Of a DNA stretch of 60,400 nt, positions 1 to 8,908 are shown one piece after another. The notes beneath the pieces are model-generated. The model was not told the DNA's origin. It did not search any database and saw only the letters and a list, made by a program, of their open reading frames with translations. Source of the stretch: Myxococcales bacterium UBA1203 (GTDB lineage Bacteria; Myxococcota; Myxococcia; Myxococcales; UBA5297); assembly GCA_002309695.1 (NCBI GenBank), contig DBXV01000014.1, positions 1-60,400 of the forward strand. The letters run 5' to 3'. Every line of letters begins with the position of its first letter. Positions within the stretch are counted from its first letter, which is position 1. A program made the translations under genes and the position numbers.

Positions 1-2
1 CT

Positions 3-1415
3 GATGCAGAAATTTACGAGCGGCTGAAAGATGGCGGCAATGTGAACCTAGCGGATGATGACGGCAAAACGCCGCTGATGTGGGCCTGCGAGGAGGGCCG
101 CCTGGATATTGTCAGAGCGCTCATTCACGCAGGGACGGATGTTAATGCTTTTGACAAATATGGTTATACTCCGCTGGAATATGCTTTCAAATGGGATGAT
201 GCGGCTCAGGCGGACATTCTCAGAGCGCTCATCGAGGCGGGCGCGGACGTGAATGCATCAGCGGATGGCATCGGGACGCCGCTCATATCAGCCTCTTTCT
301 GGGGCAAATGGGAGGCGGCCAAGGCGCTCGTCGAGGCAGGTGCGAACGTCAATGTGAAGGACTACGAGTCTCACCTGTCGATGACGCCGCTGATGCATGC
401 CGCAGATCCATCCGAGTTTGAATCATGCTGCGGAGGATATGACAGCGAAGAGGAATATATCGCAGTAAAAACTGAAAATCGGCGCGGCAGCATGGCATTT
501 CTCAAAACGCTCCTTCATGCCGGTGTGAATGTAAATGAAACAGACAGCAACGGCTGGACGGCGCTGATTCATGCCATTCAGGACAGCGATGCAGACGATG
601 CGTCTGTCGTTAAATTACTTATTGAGGCGGGGGCAGACGTTAATCTAACCGGGGATAAGAACGGCTGGACGCCGATTGTGTTTGCCTGCCGCCGGGGATC
701 TCCGGAGGTGGTCAAGGCACTTCTGGCCGCAGGCGCGAATGTCCATGTCAAAACAAAGGATGGCCGGACGCCGTGGGAATATGCCTTTTGCAATAATTGT
801 CCGGAATTAAACGCCGCGCTCATCGAGGCGGGCGCGGACACATCGCTCAATGTCCATGCGAAAAATGAATATGGGCATACATTATTGTATTATGCCATCA
901 ATGAAAAAGGCCATCTGGATATTGTCAGGGAACTCATTGCCCTCGGATCGGATGTCAATGCGCGGAGGTCTGACGGCGAAACGCTGCTGATGCGGGCCTG
1001 CATCGAAGAACTTCCCGATGTGGCGCGGGCGCTCATCGAGGCTGGCGCGGAGGTCGATGCGAGGGATGAAAAAGGACGCACTGCACTGCTGGGGGGTTGT
1101 CTTATCGCCGATTCTCCTTTTACGAGATATAAATATAAATATAATTGGCGGGAGGCAGATAAAAGCTTCGCGAAATTGGTCAAAGTGCTTCTTGATGCCG
1201 GGGCGGATGTCAATGCACAGGATGAGCGCGGCATGACGCCGCTGATGTGGGCCGCAGGTAATTCTTTTCAAAATACAGTTCAGATTCTTCTCAATGCCGG
1301 GGCGGATATTGATATAAAGAACAACAAGGGCCGAACGGCGTTGGATCTGACCAGAAATAGTGATGAAATCAAAGAATTGCTGCGGAAGGCGCAGGAAAAA
1401 ATGACGAATAAATAA
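3..1415 (+). CDS. Ankyrin-repeat protein, 5' end cut by window edge
   Basis: The open frame runs in from the window edge. Its first visible residues, DAEIYERLKDGG, match residues 6-17 of the two downstream paralogs (MSFLTDEEIHERLKNG), so only about five codons are missing and the GTG at 42 is not the real start. About eleven 33-residue ankyrin units follow, recognisable by repeated TPLM..A and AGADVNA motifs. No signal peptide or membrane segment is visible, so a cytoplasmic protein-binding role is likely. It is the first of three tandem paralogs; the next starts 18 bases after its stop. Its last residues (EKMTNK) are encoded by DNA that is duplicated downstream at gene 2, where the same bases are read in another frame. 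The partner is unknown. Confidence 0.9.
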   Translation, partial: DAEIYERLKDGGNVNLADDDGKTPLMWACEEGRLDIVRALIHAGTDVNAFDKYGYTPLEYAFKWDDAAQADILRALIEAGADVNASADGIGTPLISASFWGKWEAAKALVEAGANVNVKDYESHLSMTPLMHAADPSEFESCCGGYDSEEEYIAVKTENRRGSMAFLKTLLHAGVNVNETDSNGWTALIHAIQDSDADDASVVKLLIEAGADVNLTGDKNGWTPIVFACRRGSPEVVKALLAAGANVHVKTKDGRTPWEYAFCNNCPELNAALIEAGADTSLNVHAKNEYGHTLLYYAINEKGHLDIVRELIALGSDVNARRSDGETLLMRACIEELPDVARALIEAGAEVDARDEKGRTALLGGCLIADSPFTRYKYKYNWREADKSFAKLVKVLLDAGADVNAQDERGMTPLMWAAGNSFQNTVQILLNAGADIDIKNNKGRTALDLTRNSDEIKELLRKAQEKMTNK

Positions 1416-1597
1416 ATCCAAAAGGAGTATTTAATGAGCTTCCTGACTGATGAAGAAATTCACGAGCGGCTGAAAAATGGAATGGATGTCAATGCGCTGT
1501 TGACGGACGAGGGTAATGAGGGAACGACACTTTTAATGCACGTGCACTCTGCGGATCTTGCGCGGGATTTGATTGCCGCCGGCGCGGATGTCAATGC
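1395..1597 (+). repeat. Direct repeat, copy 1 (gene end, spacer, gene start)
   Basis: This 203-base segment recurs at 2798-3000 with four mismatches by eye. It covers the end of ankyrin gene 1, the spacer with its ribosome-binding site (AAAAGGAG) and the first 55 codons of ankyrin gene 2. It marks a recent tandem duplication or gene conversion. Confidence 0.9.
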
Positions 1598-2807
1598 GCG
1601 GGATATGGATTATGGCAGGACGCCGCTGATACATGCCTGTACGGAGAGAAATCTGGATGTGGCCAAAGTGCTTATTGATGCGGGCGCGGATGTGAATGCA
1701 AAGGATGCGGCCGATGAAACGGCGCTGATGTGGGCTTCTGACGATGCTGAGCCCGATATAGATATAATTAAATTGCTCATTCATGCCGGGGCGGATGTCA
1801 ATTCGGTCAATGAAGACAATCAGACGGCGCTGATGTGGGTATTTTTTGATCGCGATCGCGATGGCATATTTGAGTTGGTTAAAGCGCTCATTGATGCAGG
1901 TGCGGATGTGAATGCAAGCGATGCATGGGGAAGAACGCCGCTGATTTTGGCGGCCGACAATTACAGCCCGCAAATTATTCAGATGCTTATTACTTCTGGG
2001 GCAAATGTGAATGCAGCGGACGAAAATGGAAAAACGCCTCTGATGGTTGCCTGTGAAAAGGGAAATTCGGAGGGGGTTCGGACGCTTATTGATGCGGGCG
2101 CGAATGTCAAAACAAAGGCAATATGGAGCCCATTGGAGATTGCCTGCAGAAATGGAAATTTGGCGTGTGTCCGGGCGCTCCTTCCACAGGGCACGGATGT
2201 GAATGCGAAAGATGAAGAAGGAAAAACGCTGCTGATGTATGTATGTGAGCCTATCCACGGAGAGGCATTGGAGTTGATAAAATGGCTCATTGAGGCAGGC
2301 GCGGATGTTAATGCGAAAGATAAGAACGGCAAAACGCCAATAATGTATGCCTGCTGGTATGGTAGGCGCGCAGTTATTCAGGCGCTCATTGATGCCGGGG
2401 CGGATATTCATGCCCGGGATGACGATGGACGAACGCCGTTCATGTGGGCCTGCGATGCGGGCAACAGCGATGCTTTTTGGGTGCTTTTTGGTGCGGGTTC
2501 GGACATCCATGCGCGAGATAATTCGGGTATGACGCCGCTGATGTGGGCCAGCGACGACCGCACGAGCAGTCATGTTCGGACGCTTATTCATGCCGGCGCG
2601 GATGTGAATGCAATGGATAACGACGGTTGGACGCCGCTGATGTTCGCCTGCTCTAATGAAGATTTATCCGGGAATTCGGATGTAGTCAAAGTGCTTCTCA
2701 ATGCCGGCGCGGATGTGCATGCAGTAAATAATGACGGCGGCACCGCTTTGGATATAGCTGAACTGGATGAAACCCGGAAATTGCTGCTCAATGCACAGAA
2801 AAAATGA
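1434..2807 (+). CDS. Ankyrin-repeat protein, tandem paralog 2
   Basis: The protein has 457 residues and about twelve ankyrin units, each with a TPLM.A helix start and an AGADVNA/AGADIHA loop, from about residue 35 to the C-terminus. The start is ATG behind AAAAGGAG with seven-base spacing. There is no signal peptide, so it is probably a cytoplasmic scaffold or binding protein. Its first 55 codons are nearly identical to those of gene 3, while the repeat arrays differ in number and order. This suggests that a constant N-terminal cap is joined to diversified binding surfaces. It ends at a TGA inside the duplicated segment, one frame away from how gene 1 reads the same bases. No enzymatic domain is seen. 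Confidence 0.92.
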   Translation: MSFLTDEEIHERLKNGMDVNALLTDEGNEGTTLLMHVHSADLARDLIAAGADVNARDMDYGRTPLIHACTERNLDVAKVLIDAGADVNAKDAADETALMWASDDAEPDIDIIKLLIHAGADVNSVNEDNQTALMWVFFDRDRDGIFELVKALIDAGADVNASDAWGRTPLILAADNYSPQIIQMLITSGANVNAADENGKTPLMVACEKGNSEGVRTLIDAGANVKTKAIWSPLEIACRNGNLACVRALLPQGTDVNAKDEEGKTLLMYVCEPIHGEALELIKWLIEAGADVNAKDKNGKTPIMYACWYGRRAVIQALIDAGADIHARDDDGRTPFMWACDAGNSDAFWVLFGAGSDIHARDNSGMTPLMWASDDRTSSHVRTLIHAGADVNAMDNDGWTPLMFACSNEDLSGNSDVVKVLLNAGADVHAVNNDGGTALDIAELDETRKLLLNAQKK

Positions 2808-3000
2808 CGAATAAATAAATCCAAAAGGAGTATTTAATGAGCTTCCTGACTGATGAAGAAATTCACGAGCGGCTGAAAAATGGAATGGATGTCAATGCGC
2901 TGTTGACGGACGAGGATAATGAGGGAACGACGCTTTTAATGCACGTGCACTCTGCGGATCTTGCGCGGGAATTGATTGCCGCCGGCGCGGATGTGAATGC
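2798..3000 (+). repeat. Direct repeat, copy 2 (gene end, spacer, gene start)
   Basis: Second copy of the 203-base segment at 1395-1597, offset 1403 bases. It supplies the 3' end of gene 2, the spacer with Shine-Dalgarno sequence and the first 55 codons of gene 3. Confidence 0.9.
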
Positions 3001-3706
3001 AGTGGACAAGGATGGTACAACGCCGCTGATGTGTGCTGCGCGCAATGGCCATTTAGATGTGATCAGAGCGCTCATTGCACTTGGTGCGGACGTAAGGGCA
3101 GAGGAAAACGGTGGCTGGACTGCGTGGCTCTATGCATTTTGCAATGATTTTACGAAAATTACAGATATTTTATTGCAGGCAGGGGCAGATATTTCGCTCA
3201 CAATGGATGCAAAAAATGATCTTGGCGAAACGCCGCTGATAATGGCCAGTGCAGGAGGCTGTTTAGAGGTGGTCACGACACTCATTAAGGAGGGAGCTAA
3301 TGTTAATGAGAAGGATAAATGGGGCGATACGCCGTTGTTATGGGCCAGCATTCATGGACATACAGCTGTTGCCAAGTTGCTGATTGAGTTTGACGCCGAT
3401 GTCAATGCAAAGGACGATGATAATCAAACATCGTTGATGTGGGCTTGCGAGTATGACGATTTTGAACAAAGCAAAGCACTCATTAAAGCCGGTGCCGACG
3501 TCAATGCAATGGATAACGACGGCTGGACGGCGCTGATGAGAGCCAGTGCATGTTCTTCATTTAAGACCGTCAAACTGCTCCTCTCCGCCGGGGCGGATAT
3601 TCATAGAAAAGACAATAACGGTAAAACCGCACTGGATATGACAGAAAGTGATGAAATCCGGGAGTTGCTGAGGAATGCCCAGAAAAAGCAGAGCGCTAAA
3701 TCCTGA
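2837..3706 (+). CDS. Ankyrin-repeat protein, tandem paralog 3
   Basis: The protein has 289 residues and about seven ankyrin units, making it the shortest of the three paralogs. The start and ribosome-binding site are identical to those of gene 2 because both lie in the duplicated segment. After residue 55 it diverges, and its middle units (around ENGGWTAWLYAF and GADISL) resemble the units in gene 1 that read DGRTPWEYAF and GADTSL. The array therefore looks like a mosaic of units shared with the two upstream genes. There is no signal peptide or membrane segment. The C-terminus is a charged tail (AQKKQSAKS). The partner and cellular role are unknown. Confidence 0.92.
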   Translation: MSFLTDEEIHERLKNGMDVNALLTDEDNEGTTLLMHVHSADLARELIAAGADVNAVDKDGTTPLMCAARNGHLDVIRALIALGADVRAEENGGWTAWLYAFCNDFTKITDILLQAGADISLTMDAKNDLGETPLIMASAGGCLEVVTTLIKEGANVNEKDKWGDTPLLWASIHGHTAVAKLLIEFDADVNAKDDDNQTSLMWACEYDDFEQSKALIKAGADVNAMDNDGWTALMRASACSSFKTVKLLLSAGADIHRKDNNGKTALDMTESDEIRELLRNAQKKQSAKS

Positions 3707-3773
3707 GAAATAATAGCAACGAGGAAGAGGTGTGCTGTCTCAGGCAATATCACAAACATAAATTGGAGCCCCC

Positions 3774-4568
3774 ATGAAAGAATTATTATACACAGTTATG
3801 TTATTGTTGCTGGCAGCGATGGCGACGGCTTGTTCGCCGCAGAAAAACAGCAATCCGCCGTCTGCACAAAATGCGCAGGCGTCAGCTGTTGAACAGAAGA
3901 ATGCCTCGCAAACGGAGGGGGTGAAGCACGATCCCGCCCATCCGCCCATTGACTGCCCGCTGCGCCGACAGGGCATCGACCCGGGCAGTCTGAAGCCGTT
4001 TGAGCAGATGGAGGCGTATATCAATTTTCTGGAGCAGGAGAGCCGGCAGGTCTGGCAGAAGCCGCAGGAGGTGGTCGAGGCCATGCGGCTCAATGGCAAT
4101 GAACGGGTGCTCGATCTTGGGGCGGGCTCGGGTTATTTTTCGTTTCCTATTGCACAAAAGCTCACGAACGGGCGTCTTTTTGCGGCCGATATCGAGCCGG
4201 AAATGATTCGTCATATTCATCACAAATCCCTTGAAAACGGCGTGCAGAACATTGAGCCGCTGCTCATTGACGCTGAAAAGCCGAAGATTCCCGCGGATAT
4301 AAATGTCGTTTTTATTTGTGATGTCATTCATCACGTCGCCCATCCTCAGGAATGGCTGGCGGGTATTGTGAAGCAGCTCCCGGATGGGGCGCTGCTGCAT
4401 CTCATTGAATTCAAGCCGGGAGATCTTCCCAGCGGACCGCCGGAAAGTGTAAAGATGCCGCCGGAAAAAATGCTCGAAATCGCAAAGAATTCCGGGCTGA
4501 AGCTGGACCGGCAGGTTGAGAATTTACTGCCGTATCAGAACTATTATATATTCAGGAAAGGGGATTGA
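3774..4568 (+). CDS. Predicted lipoprotein with class I SAM methyltransferase domain
   Basis: The protein has 264 residues. An N-terminal hydrophobic segment ends in ATAC (Cys20), a plausible lipobox, followed by a Ser/Gln/Ala-rich linker to about residue 55. The rest is a Rossmann methyltransferase: motif I is VLDLGAGSG at 112-120, an acidic residue in AADIEPEM follows strand 2, and FICDVIHHVAHPQEWL fits motif IV and the following helix. The best guess is a methyltransferase of the UbiE/Methyltransf_11 type, substrate unknown. The start is ATG behind TTGGAG. It stands alone, 67 bases after the ankyrin genes. The odd point is a SAM-dependent fold behind an export signal, since SAM is cytoplasmic. 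A non-exported anchor or a non-catalytic role is possible. Confidence 0.85.
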   Translation: MKELLYTVMLLLLAAMATACSPQKNSNPPSAQNAQASAVEQKNASQTEGVKHDPAHPPIDCPLRRQGIDPGSLKPFEQMEAYINFLEQESRQVWQKPQEVVEAMRLNGNERVLDLGAGSGYFSFPIAQKLTNGRLFAADIEPEMIRHIHHKSLENGVQNIEPLLIDAEKPKIPADINVVFICDVIHHVAHPQEWLAGIVKQLPDGALLHLIEFKPGDLPSGPPESVKMPPEKMLEIAKNSGLKLDRQVENLLPYQNYYIFRKGD

Positions 4569-4639
4569 TTTTAGCGCGCAGCTGCAATTCAGACAGCTTT
4601 GTTCTGAGCTAAGATTCCCACTGGCAGTCCGGAATGTTT

Positions 4640-5866
4640 TTACCCCTCCTTTTGATGGGCAGTCCCCAGGTAATACTTGCCTCGTTTTTTCCAGGCCTCC
4701 TCGTATTTATTAAATAAAGGTGTTGTGAAAAGTTTATCTCCAACGTCGCCCGTCATGGCATATTTGTAATCGTCGATATTGCTGCCGTTGTGGCTGTAAT
4801 TGGCGACCATACTGAGAGCCATGATATTGGGCAGACCGGCTGCACCGCCTAATTTGTTAATCATACCGGTGACTTTCGTCAGAACATTGCTGTCAACAGC
4901 CGAAGACAATGTGCCGGTGGGCAAAGCGAGCGGAAAGGCTAAATTTTTGGACAGAGCATCCTGCATATAGCTGACGGCCGCCAGCGTGGGAATGCTGAAC
5001 AGCGAAGTATTCAGGACAGCATTGGTCGTCGCATAAAATTCTGTATTGGATTCCTTATTCTTTAAGAGAGACACGGTGTTTGTATTTTGATGGGTATCTG
5101 GATTTTCTATATTCGCCCATGTATCCGCCAAAATGACGGCTCGATGGCGTATAACAATATCTTTGTAATCAGATTTATTGTCGATGACGCGCTTCCCGCG
5201 GACATACCTGTCGCCCTCCCATAAGGAAGTGGATATAAATTCCGGCATGAAATGATTCATCAGAAGATAGTTTTTAAGCCGGACCTTTTCCTGACAGATA
5301 ATCAGGCCGCCGTTGGAGCGTCTGCGCAGCACTTCCGTCGAGGACAAAGGAAGTTTTCCTTCGAGAAATTTCCCTGCGCCGGCGTCCTCCATACCGCAGA
5401 CAATTTCATGGACCTTTTTGTCCTCATAATCGTGCCGATAATTCATACAGTCGCCGTCGCAGTGGGTGGGCTGAACAAATGCCAGCGTGGAAAAATAATC
5501 TTTTGACATATCCATAAAATTTCCCTGAAAACGGGCTTCATTGGTGAAGGAACTGTCGGAATCGGCATATTGGAGACGGTTATGCGCAGAAATCTGATTT
5601 TGTTCACTATGCTTTTTCCCATTATATAAAAGCCACTTTGGTGATTTGCTCATATTGTATGGATAAACGGCGTGGTCCCATAGTGCGGCGATAATCTGCT
5701 CCTGTGAATCGAGAGTGAGAATCCCCACTTCACCAAAAAAGAACATGTAAAGAGTCAGCGGAACAAGAATAATCATCAGGAGAGCCATTTCCGTCGTGGC
5801 CGCGCCCTTATCGCCGGAAATACAGAAAACGTCTGCCGCGCGAGAGCATGGATTGATGGACTGCAT
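4640..5866 (-). CDS. TadE-like pseudopilin-type protein
   Basis: The protein has 408 residues. Near the N-terminus, GAATTEMALLMIILVPLTLY forms a pilin-like hydrophobic helix with a glutamate six positions after a glycine, as in TadE-type pseudopilins. The remainder is a predicted extracytoplasmic region with no domain that I recognise and several short hydrophobic stretches. The start is ATG at 5866, eight bases after AAAGGA. It is the last gene of a minus-strand trio (7652-8554, 5958-7622, then this one) that shares this pilin-like beginning. It probably serves a Tad-type surface apparatus whose ATPase and secretin are not in the window. The TadE label is inferred from the N-terminus only. 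Confidence 0.65.
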   Translation of the reverse strand: MQSINPCSRAADVFCISGDKGAATTEMALLMIILVPLTLYMFFFGEVGILTLDSQEQIIAALWDHAVYPYNMSKSPKWLLYNGKKHSEQNQISAHNRLQYADSDSSFTNEARFQGNFMDMSKDYFSTLAFVQPTHCDGDCMNYRHDYEDKKVHEIVCGMEDAGAGKFLEGKLPLSSTEVLRRRSNGGLIICQEKVRLKNYLLMNHFMPEFISTSLWEGDRYVRGKRVIDNKSDYKDIVIRHRAVILADTWANIENPDTHQNTNTVSLLKNKESNTEFYATTNAVLNTSLFSIPTLAAVSYMQDALSKNLAFPLALPTGTLSSAVDSNVLTKVTGMINKLGGAAGLPNIMALSMVANYSHNGSNIDDYKYAMTGDVGDKLFTTPLFNKYEEAWKKRGKYYLGTAHQKEG

Positions 5867-5957
5867 GACATTATTCCTTTCAAGACAGGGCTCTCCCGGA
5901 AAACATCTCCATGAGGAGAGGCGTATTTCAGGTGGGGACAGGCGAAAAAGTATTCAG

Positions 5958-7622
5958 TCAGCCCGCGCCTGCACTGATGCCTTCCATGGCCTCGTCATTT
6001 GAATCAGTCAGCAGAGAAAGCAGCAGAAAGCCCGGACCGCCGGTGACATCCTGAGTCAGCGCTTCGAGCGCGAGCCATTCTTTTTTTGAGAAAGGATGCA
6101 GCTTTGCCCGCCAGAATGGATTCCAGAAATTCGGCGGCTCCCGCCAATTCCCGGGATGATGATAATAAACGGCCGCTTTGCTCAGAGCACGTCCTTCCTG
6201 GTCAGGTCGGAAGCGCACGTCGATGTTATGTTGAGGACCAAACAATTTGGAATGAAATTTTCCCGAATCAAAAATATCCCACGGATGATGCTTTCCCTGC
6301 TCATTGAGCGAAAGATCCTGACGGAAATGTTTATAAATAACCGGCTGCCGATAGCGTCCTTTGGCGTCAATGTCGAACCGCATAAAGCGAAGCAGTTTTT
6401 CCACATCCAGCTCATGACTGACGTCGGAATTGTGCAGATTATGGGATGAATTTTCGGAACTGGAATAGACAAGGCCGGGCGTCATCATGGCCAGGGGAAA
6501 AGGCTGAATAATAGAACCTGCGGCGTGGTTATGCTCACAGACGCCCGTCATTTCCCAATAATCAACAGAGCCGATGCCCTTGCCTTTTATTTTACTTTTG
6601 GGGCGCGTTGGAAAAGGAATTGCCGAAGGTTTTTTATCATAAATGCCGGACGCGCCTTCGAGAATGGGAATCTGCGTTGTTGTCCAGAGGCCGCTTGTGT
6701 CATCTTTGATGCGGGAGAAAAGGGGACTGAGCGCCGCTGTATTTCCACCAATCAGGCGGTTTCTCACCCAGAGAGGCCGGGAAGCATTGGCGATTTCCGT
6801 CATTTCCATCTGCGCGTCGCCGCTGTCATCAAATTTCATGGAATCTTGAAGGTTTTTCAGGTTCAAAAGTGAAATTTGTGACTGGTCCGCATGGCCGGAA
6901 GGCAAATTGTAGCGCATCATTTTTTGATCAAGGGATTCCCCGCCGGAGAGTCCGGACGTGCCGCCTAAACTGGACAAAATACCTTCCGCCGATTCCCCCA
7001 ATAGTTCCAGGCGAACGGCCTGCTGCCCCAGCTGAATGAGCTGAATACTTTTTTCATAACCCGAGACGGCCTTTTCAAAGCTGGAATCCAAATCTTTGAT
7101 GTCTTGCTCAAAGTCGGAATTTTTACTCATTAAGGAAATCGCCGTGATTTCATCCGCGGCCGCATGGGCAAAGCAGCCGAATTGACAGGGGCCGATGCCC
7201 ATGACGCAGGTCGTGAGGGCGATTTCTTCCGCGGTGATGGATTCGTAGGCGAGCGCCAGATTCCAATAAAGACCTTTGGCTGCCGATATTTCGCTGTGAT
7301 AGGCGTGGAGCGTGGTCAGTGAAACCAGATTGCTGGCAATCGCACGATTGGTATAGGCAAAATAATTAAAAGCGCGGGCGATTCGGGCACTTTCTGAATA
7401 GGCACTGGCATCGGCCGCGTTTTGCAGGCGAATGCGTTCCCGCGTTTTGACGGCCATTCCCAGAGATGAAAAAAGTACAAAGCAGAGAAAGAGCATCAAA
7501 AAGACGCCGAGGACCATAACCTGGCCGTGCATTTTGCTGCTGACAGCCCGGCGGCATTGGGATGGTGTGCTGATTTGCTGAGTGTGCGCTCTTTTTTCTA
7601 AAGACGCGGATATATTTTTCAT
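5958..7622 (-). CDS. TadG-like (Flp pilus-assembly TadE/G-like) protein
   Basis: The protein has 554 residues from the ATG at 7622, preceded by GCAGGGGAAA. An in-frame TTG seven codons upstream is less likely. After a Lys/Arg-rich head comes HGQVMVLGVFLMLFLCFVLF, then GMAVKTRERIRLQNAADASAYSESARIARAFNYFAYTNRAI. This membrane helix followed by LQNAADA..A and an NRA helix is the hallmark of putative Flp pilus-assembly TadE/G-like proteins common in Myxococcota. The rest is a large exported region with paired cysteines (TCVMGIGPCQFGC). It lies between two TadE-like genes on the same strand, 29 bases after the upstream one, so co-transcription is likely. Confidence 0.72.
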   Translation of the reverse strand: MKNISASLEKRAHTQQISTPSQCRRAVSSKMHGQVMVLGVFLMLFLCFVLFSSLGMAVKTRERIRLQNAADASAYSESARIARAFNYFAYTNRAIASNLVSLTTLHAYHSEISAAKGLYWNLALAYESITAEEIALTTCVMGIGPCQFGCFAHAAADEITAISLMSKNSDFEQDIKDLDSSFEKAVSGYEKSIQLIQLGQQAVRLELLGESAEGILSSLGGTSGLSGGESLDQKMMRYNLPSGHADQSQISLLNLKNLQDSMKFDDSGDAQMEMTEIANASRPLWVRNRLIGGNTAALSPLFSRIKDDTSGLWTTTQIPILEGASGIYDKKPSAIPFPTRPKSKIKGKGIGSVDYWEMTGVCEHNHAAGSIIQPFPLAMMTPGLVYSSSENSSHNLHNSDVSHELDVEKLLRFMRFDIDAKGRYRQPVIYKHFRQDLSLNEQGKHHPWDIFDSGKFHSKLFGPQHNIDVRFRPDQEGRALSKAAVYYHHPGNWREPPNFWNPFWRAKLHPFSKKEWLALEALTQDVTGGPGFLLLSLLTDSNDEAMEGISAGAG

Positions 7623-7651
7623 GGCTTTCCCCTGCGTGAACAATTCCGAGG

Positions 7652-8554
7652 TCAGACGGCGCCTTCCTCGCCGTCATCGTAGTGCCAGCATTTGTTGTCT
7701 TCCGGCAGGCCGCAGCCGCTCGAATCCGGATATAAATTAGACTGCATCCGAAAAACATAATTGGCGTGAAGCGGAAGGAAATAGCGTCTGGCTGCTTTTG
7801 CATGGGCCGCCAGCGCGGGCAGATATTCAGCTTTGCGCCGATGCCCGTGGCCCTGGTCGCCAATCAATACAGCTGAATGGACCGAGCCGGGAACATCGGG
7901 AAAAGGCGCATACGTTCGCTGCATCCGCAGCTCCCGCATGAGATTCATGCCTGACCAGGAATTAAAAATAATCCAGTTGGCAAAGGGCACCACCAGCTGA
8001 TGGACATATTGAACCTGGATTCGCAGCTTTGTCCTTTCAAATTCACGAAGCGTGTCCTTATTGAGCGAGCCTTTTTGCCAGAGCAGATTTCTGGGGTCGT
8101 CAAAATCAATTTCATTTTCATTCAGCGCGGCGCCGCGCAGATGTGAGTCTGTCGGGCCGCAGACCACCACCTTGAGCAGCGGAACGCCGACAGGGCCCAA
8201 AAGCAGTTTGGCGCGGGCAACCGCTTTTGCATAACTGCCCGCGCTGCCGTCGGAGGTGTCCAGATAGCCGTCTCCGATGGCTGGCGTTGCTTTTCCGTTC
8301 AGCGGATAGCCTACGCCCATAACAGGCGCCAACACGGCCAAAGCCGCATCGTGCATCTGATCGCCGCAGGCACTCTGGAGCGCGCCTGTCCGGGCAGAGC
8401 GATAGGCCGCATATTTGAGCAGGTATTTTGCCTGATAAATCAGGCTCATTTGCAGGATGCCCAAAATCATAAATAAAAACAAAGGTAAGACCAGAGAGGT
8501 TTCGGCCATTGCCTGACCTTTGTCGCTGCATTGTGTATAGAATAAAGTCCGCAT
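7652..8554 (-). CDS. TadE-like protein
   Basis: The protein has 300 residues from the ATG at 8554. The frame is open 65 codons further upstream, but that part is unlike a protein start. GQAMAETSLVLPLFLFMILGILQMSLIYQAKYLLKYAAYRSARTGA is a textbook TadE beginning, split here into its parts: GQAMAET (Glu six residues after Gly), a hydrophobic helix, then a helix with AAYRSARTGA. The remaining 200 residues are predicted extracytoplasmic with a few cysteines. It heads the minus-strand trio and is divergent from radC. The shared upstream region carries a set of TGTTCCA half-sites. Confidence 0.78.
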   Translation of the reverse strand: MRTLFYTQCSDKGQAMAETSLVLPLFLFMILGILQMSLIYQAKYLLKYAAYRSARTGALQSACGDQMHDAALAVLAPVMGVGYPLNGKATPAIGDGYLDTSDGSAGSYAKAVARAKLLLGPVGVPLLKVVVCGPTDSHLRGAALNENEIDFDDPRNLLWQKGSLNKDTLREFERTKLRIQVQYVHQLVVPFANWIIFNSWSGMNLMRELRMQRTYAPFPDVPGSVHSAVLIGDQGHGHRRKAEYLPALAAHAKAARRYFLPLHANYVFRMQSNLYPDSSGCGLPEDNKCWHYDDGEEGAV

Positions 8555-8701
8555 CGTCGGTGTCCCCGTGAAAAATGTTCGCCTAAAATATGGGGGGAAG
8601 GTGCCTGATGCGGAAGTGCTTTTTTGGGGGATGTATTTTTGTGTGAACTGGCCGACTCTTCTGGAATTTTTTGTTTGGTGGTGAATCAATTTCCGGGGGA
8701 T

Positions 8702-8740
8702 TGTTCTGAAATGGAACAGAAAAGTGTTCCATGTGTTCCA
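8702..8740. promoter_or_regulatory. Cluster of TGTTCCA half-sites between divergent genes
   Basis: TGGAACA at 8712-8718 and TGTTCCA at 8725-8731 form a perfect 7-base inverted repeat around a 6-base spacer. GTGTTCCA recurs directly at 8733-8740, and another TTGTTC lies at 8701-8706. The cluster sits between the TadE-like start (8554) and the radC start (8909), so it could be an operator for either gene. The GAAC-to-GTTC spacing is 8 bases, not the 4 of the Bacillus-type LexA box. Confidence 0.45.
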
Positions 8741-8908
8741 TTGCGACACAGCCCGAACAGGGTACTGCCAGCATCTTTACAGAGGTAAATGCCCGCCGGC
8801 ACCGCATTTGGAGTTTGCCGTCCGGCGGCGTGCATTTGGCCCGAAGATGTTCTGGGGTATTTGGCAGAATATAAAGGCATAATTGAAGGTAATAATAGAG
8901 GGAGACCA

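Noticed and set aside
1533..2591. 352-residue minus-strand frame in the ankyrin region
   Set aside because: Repetitive mirror of the ankyrin units, with no ribosome-binding site.
8712..8731. LexA box upstream of radC
   Set aside because: The Bacillus-type box needs four bases between GAAC and GTTC; here there are eight. It is kept only as an unassigned operator-like palindrome.
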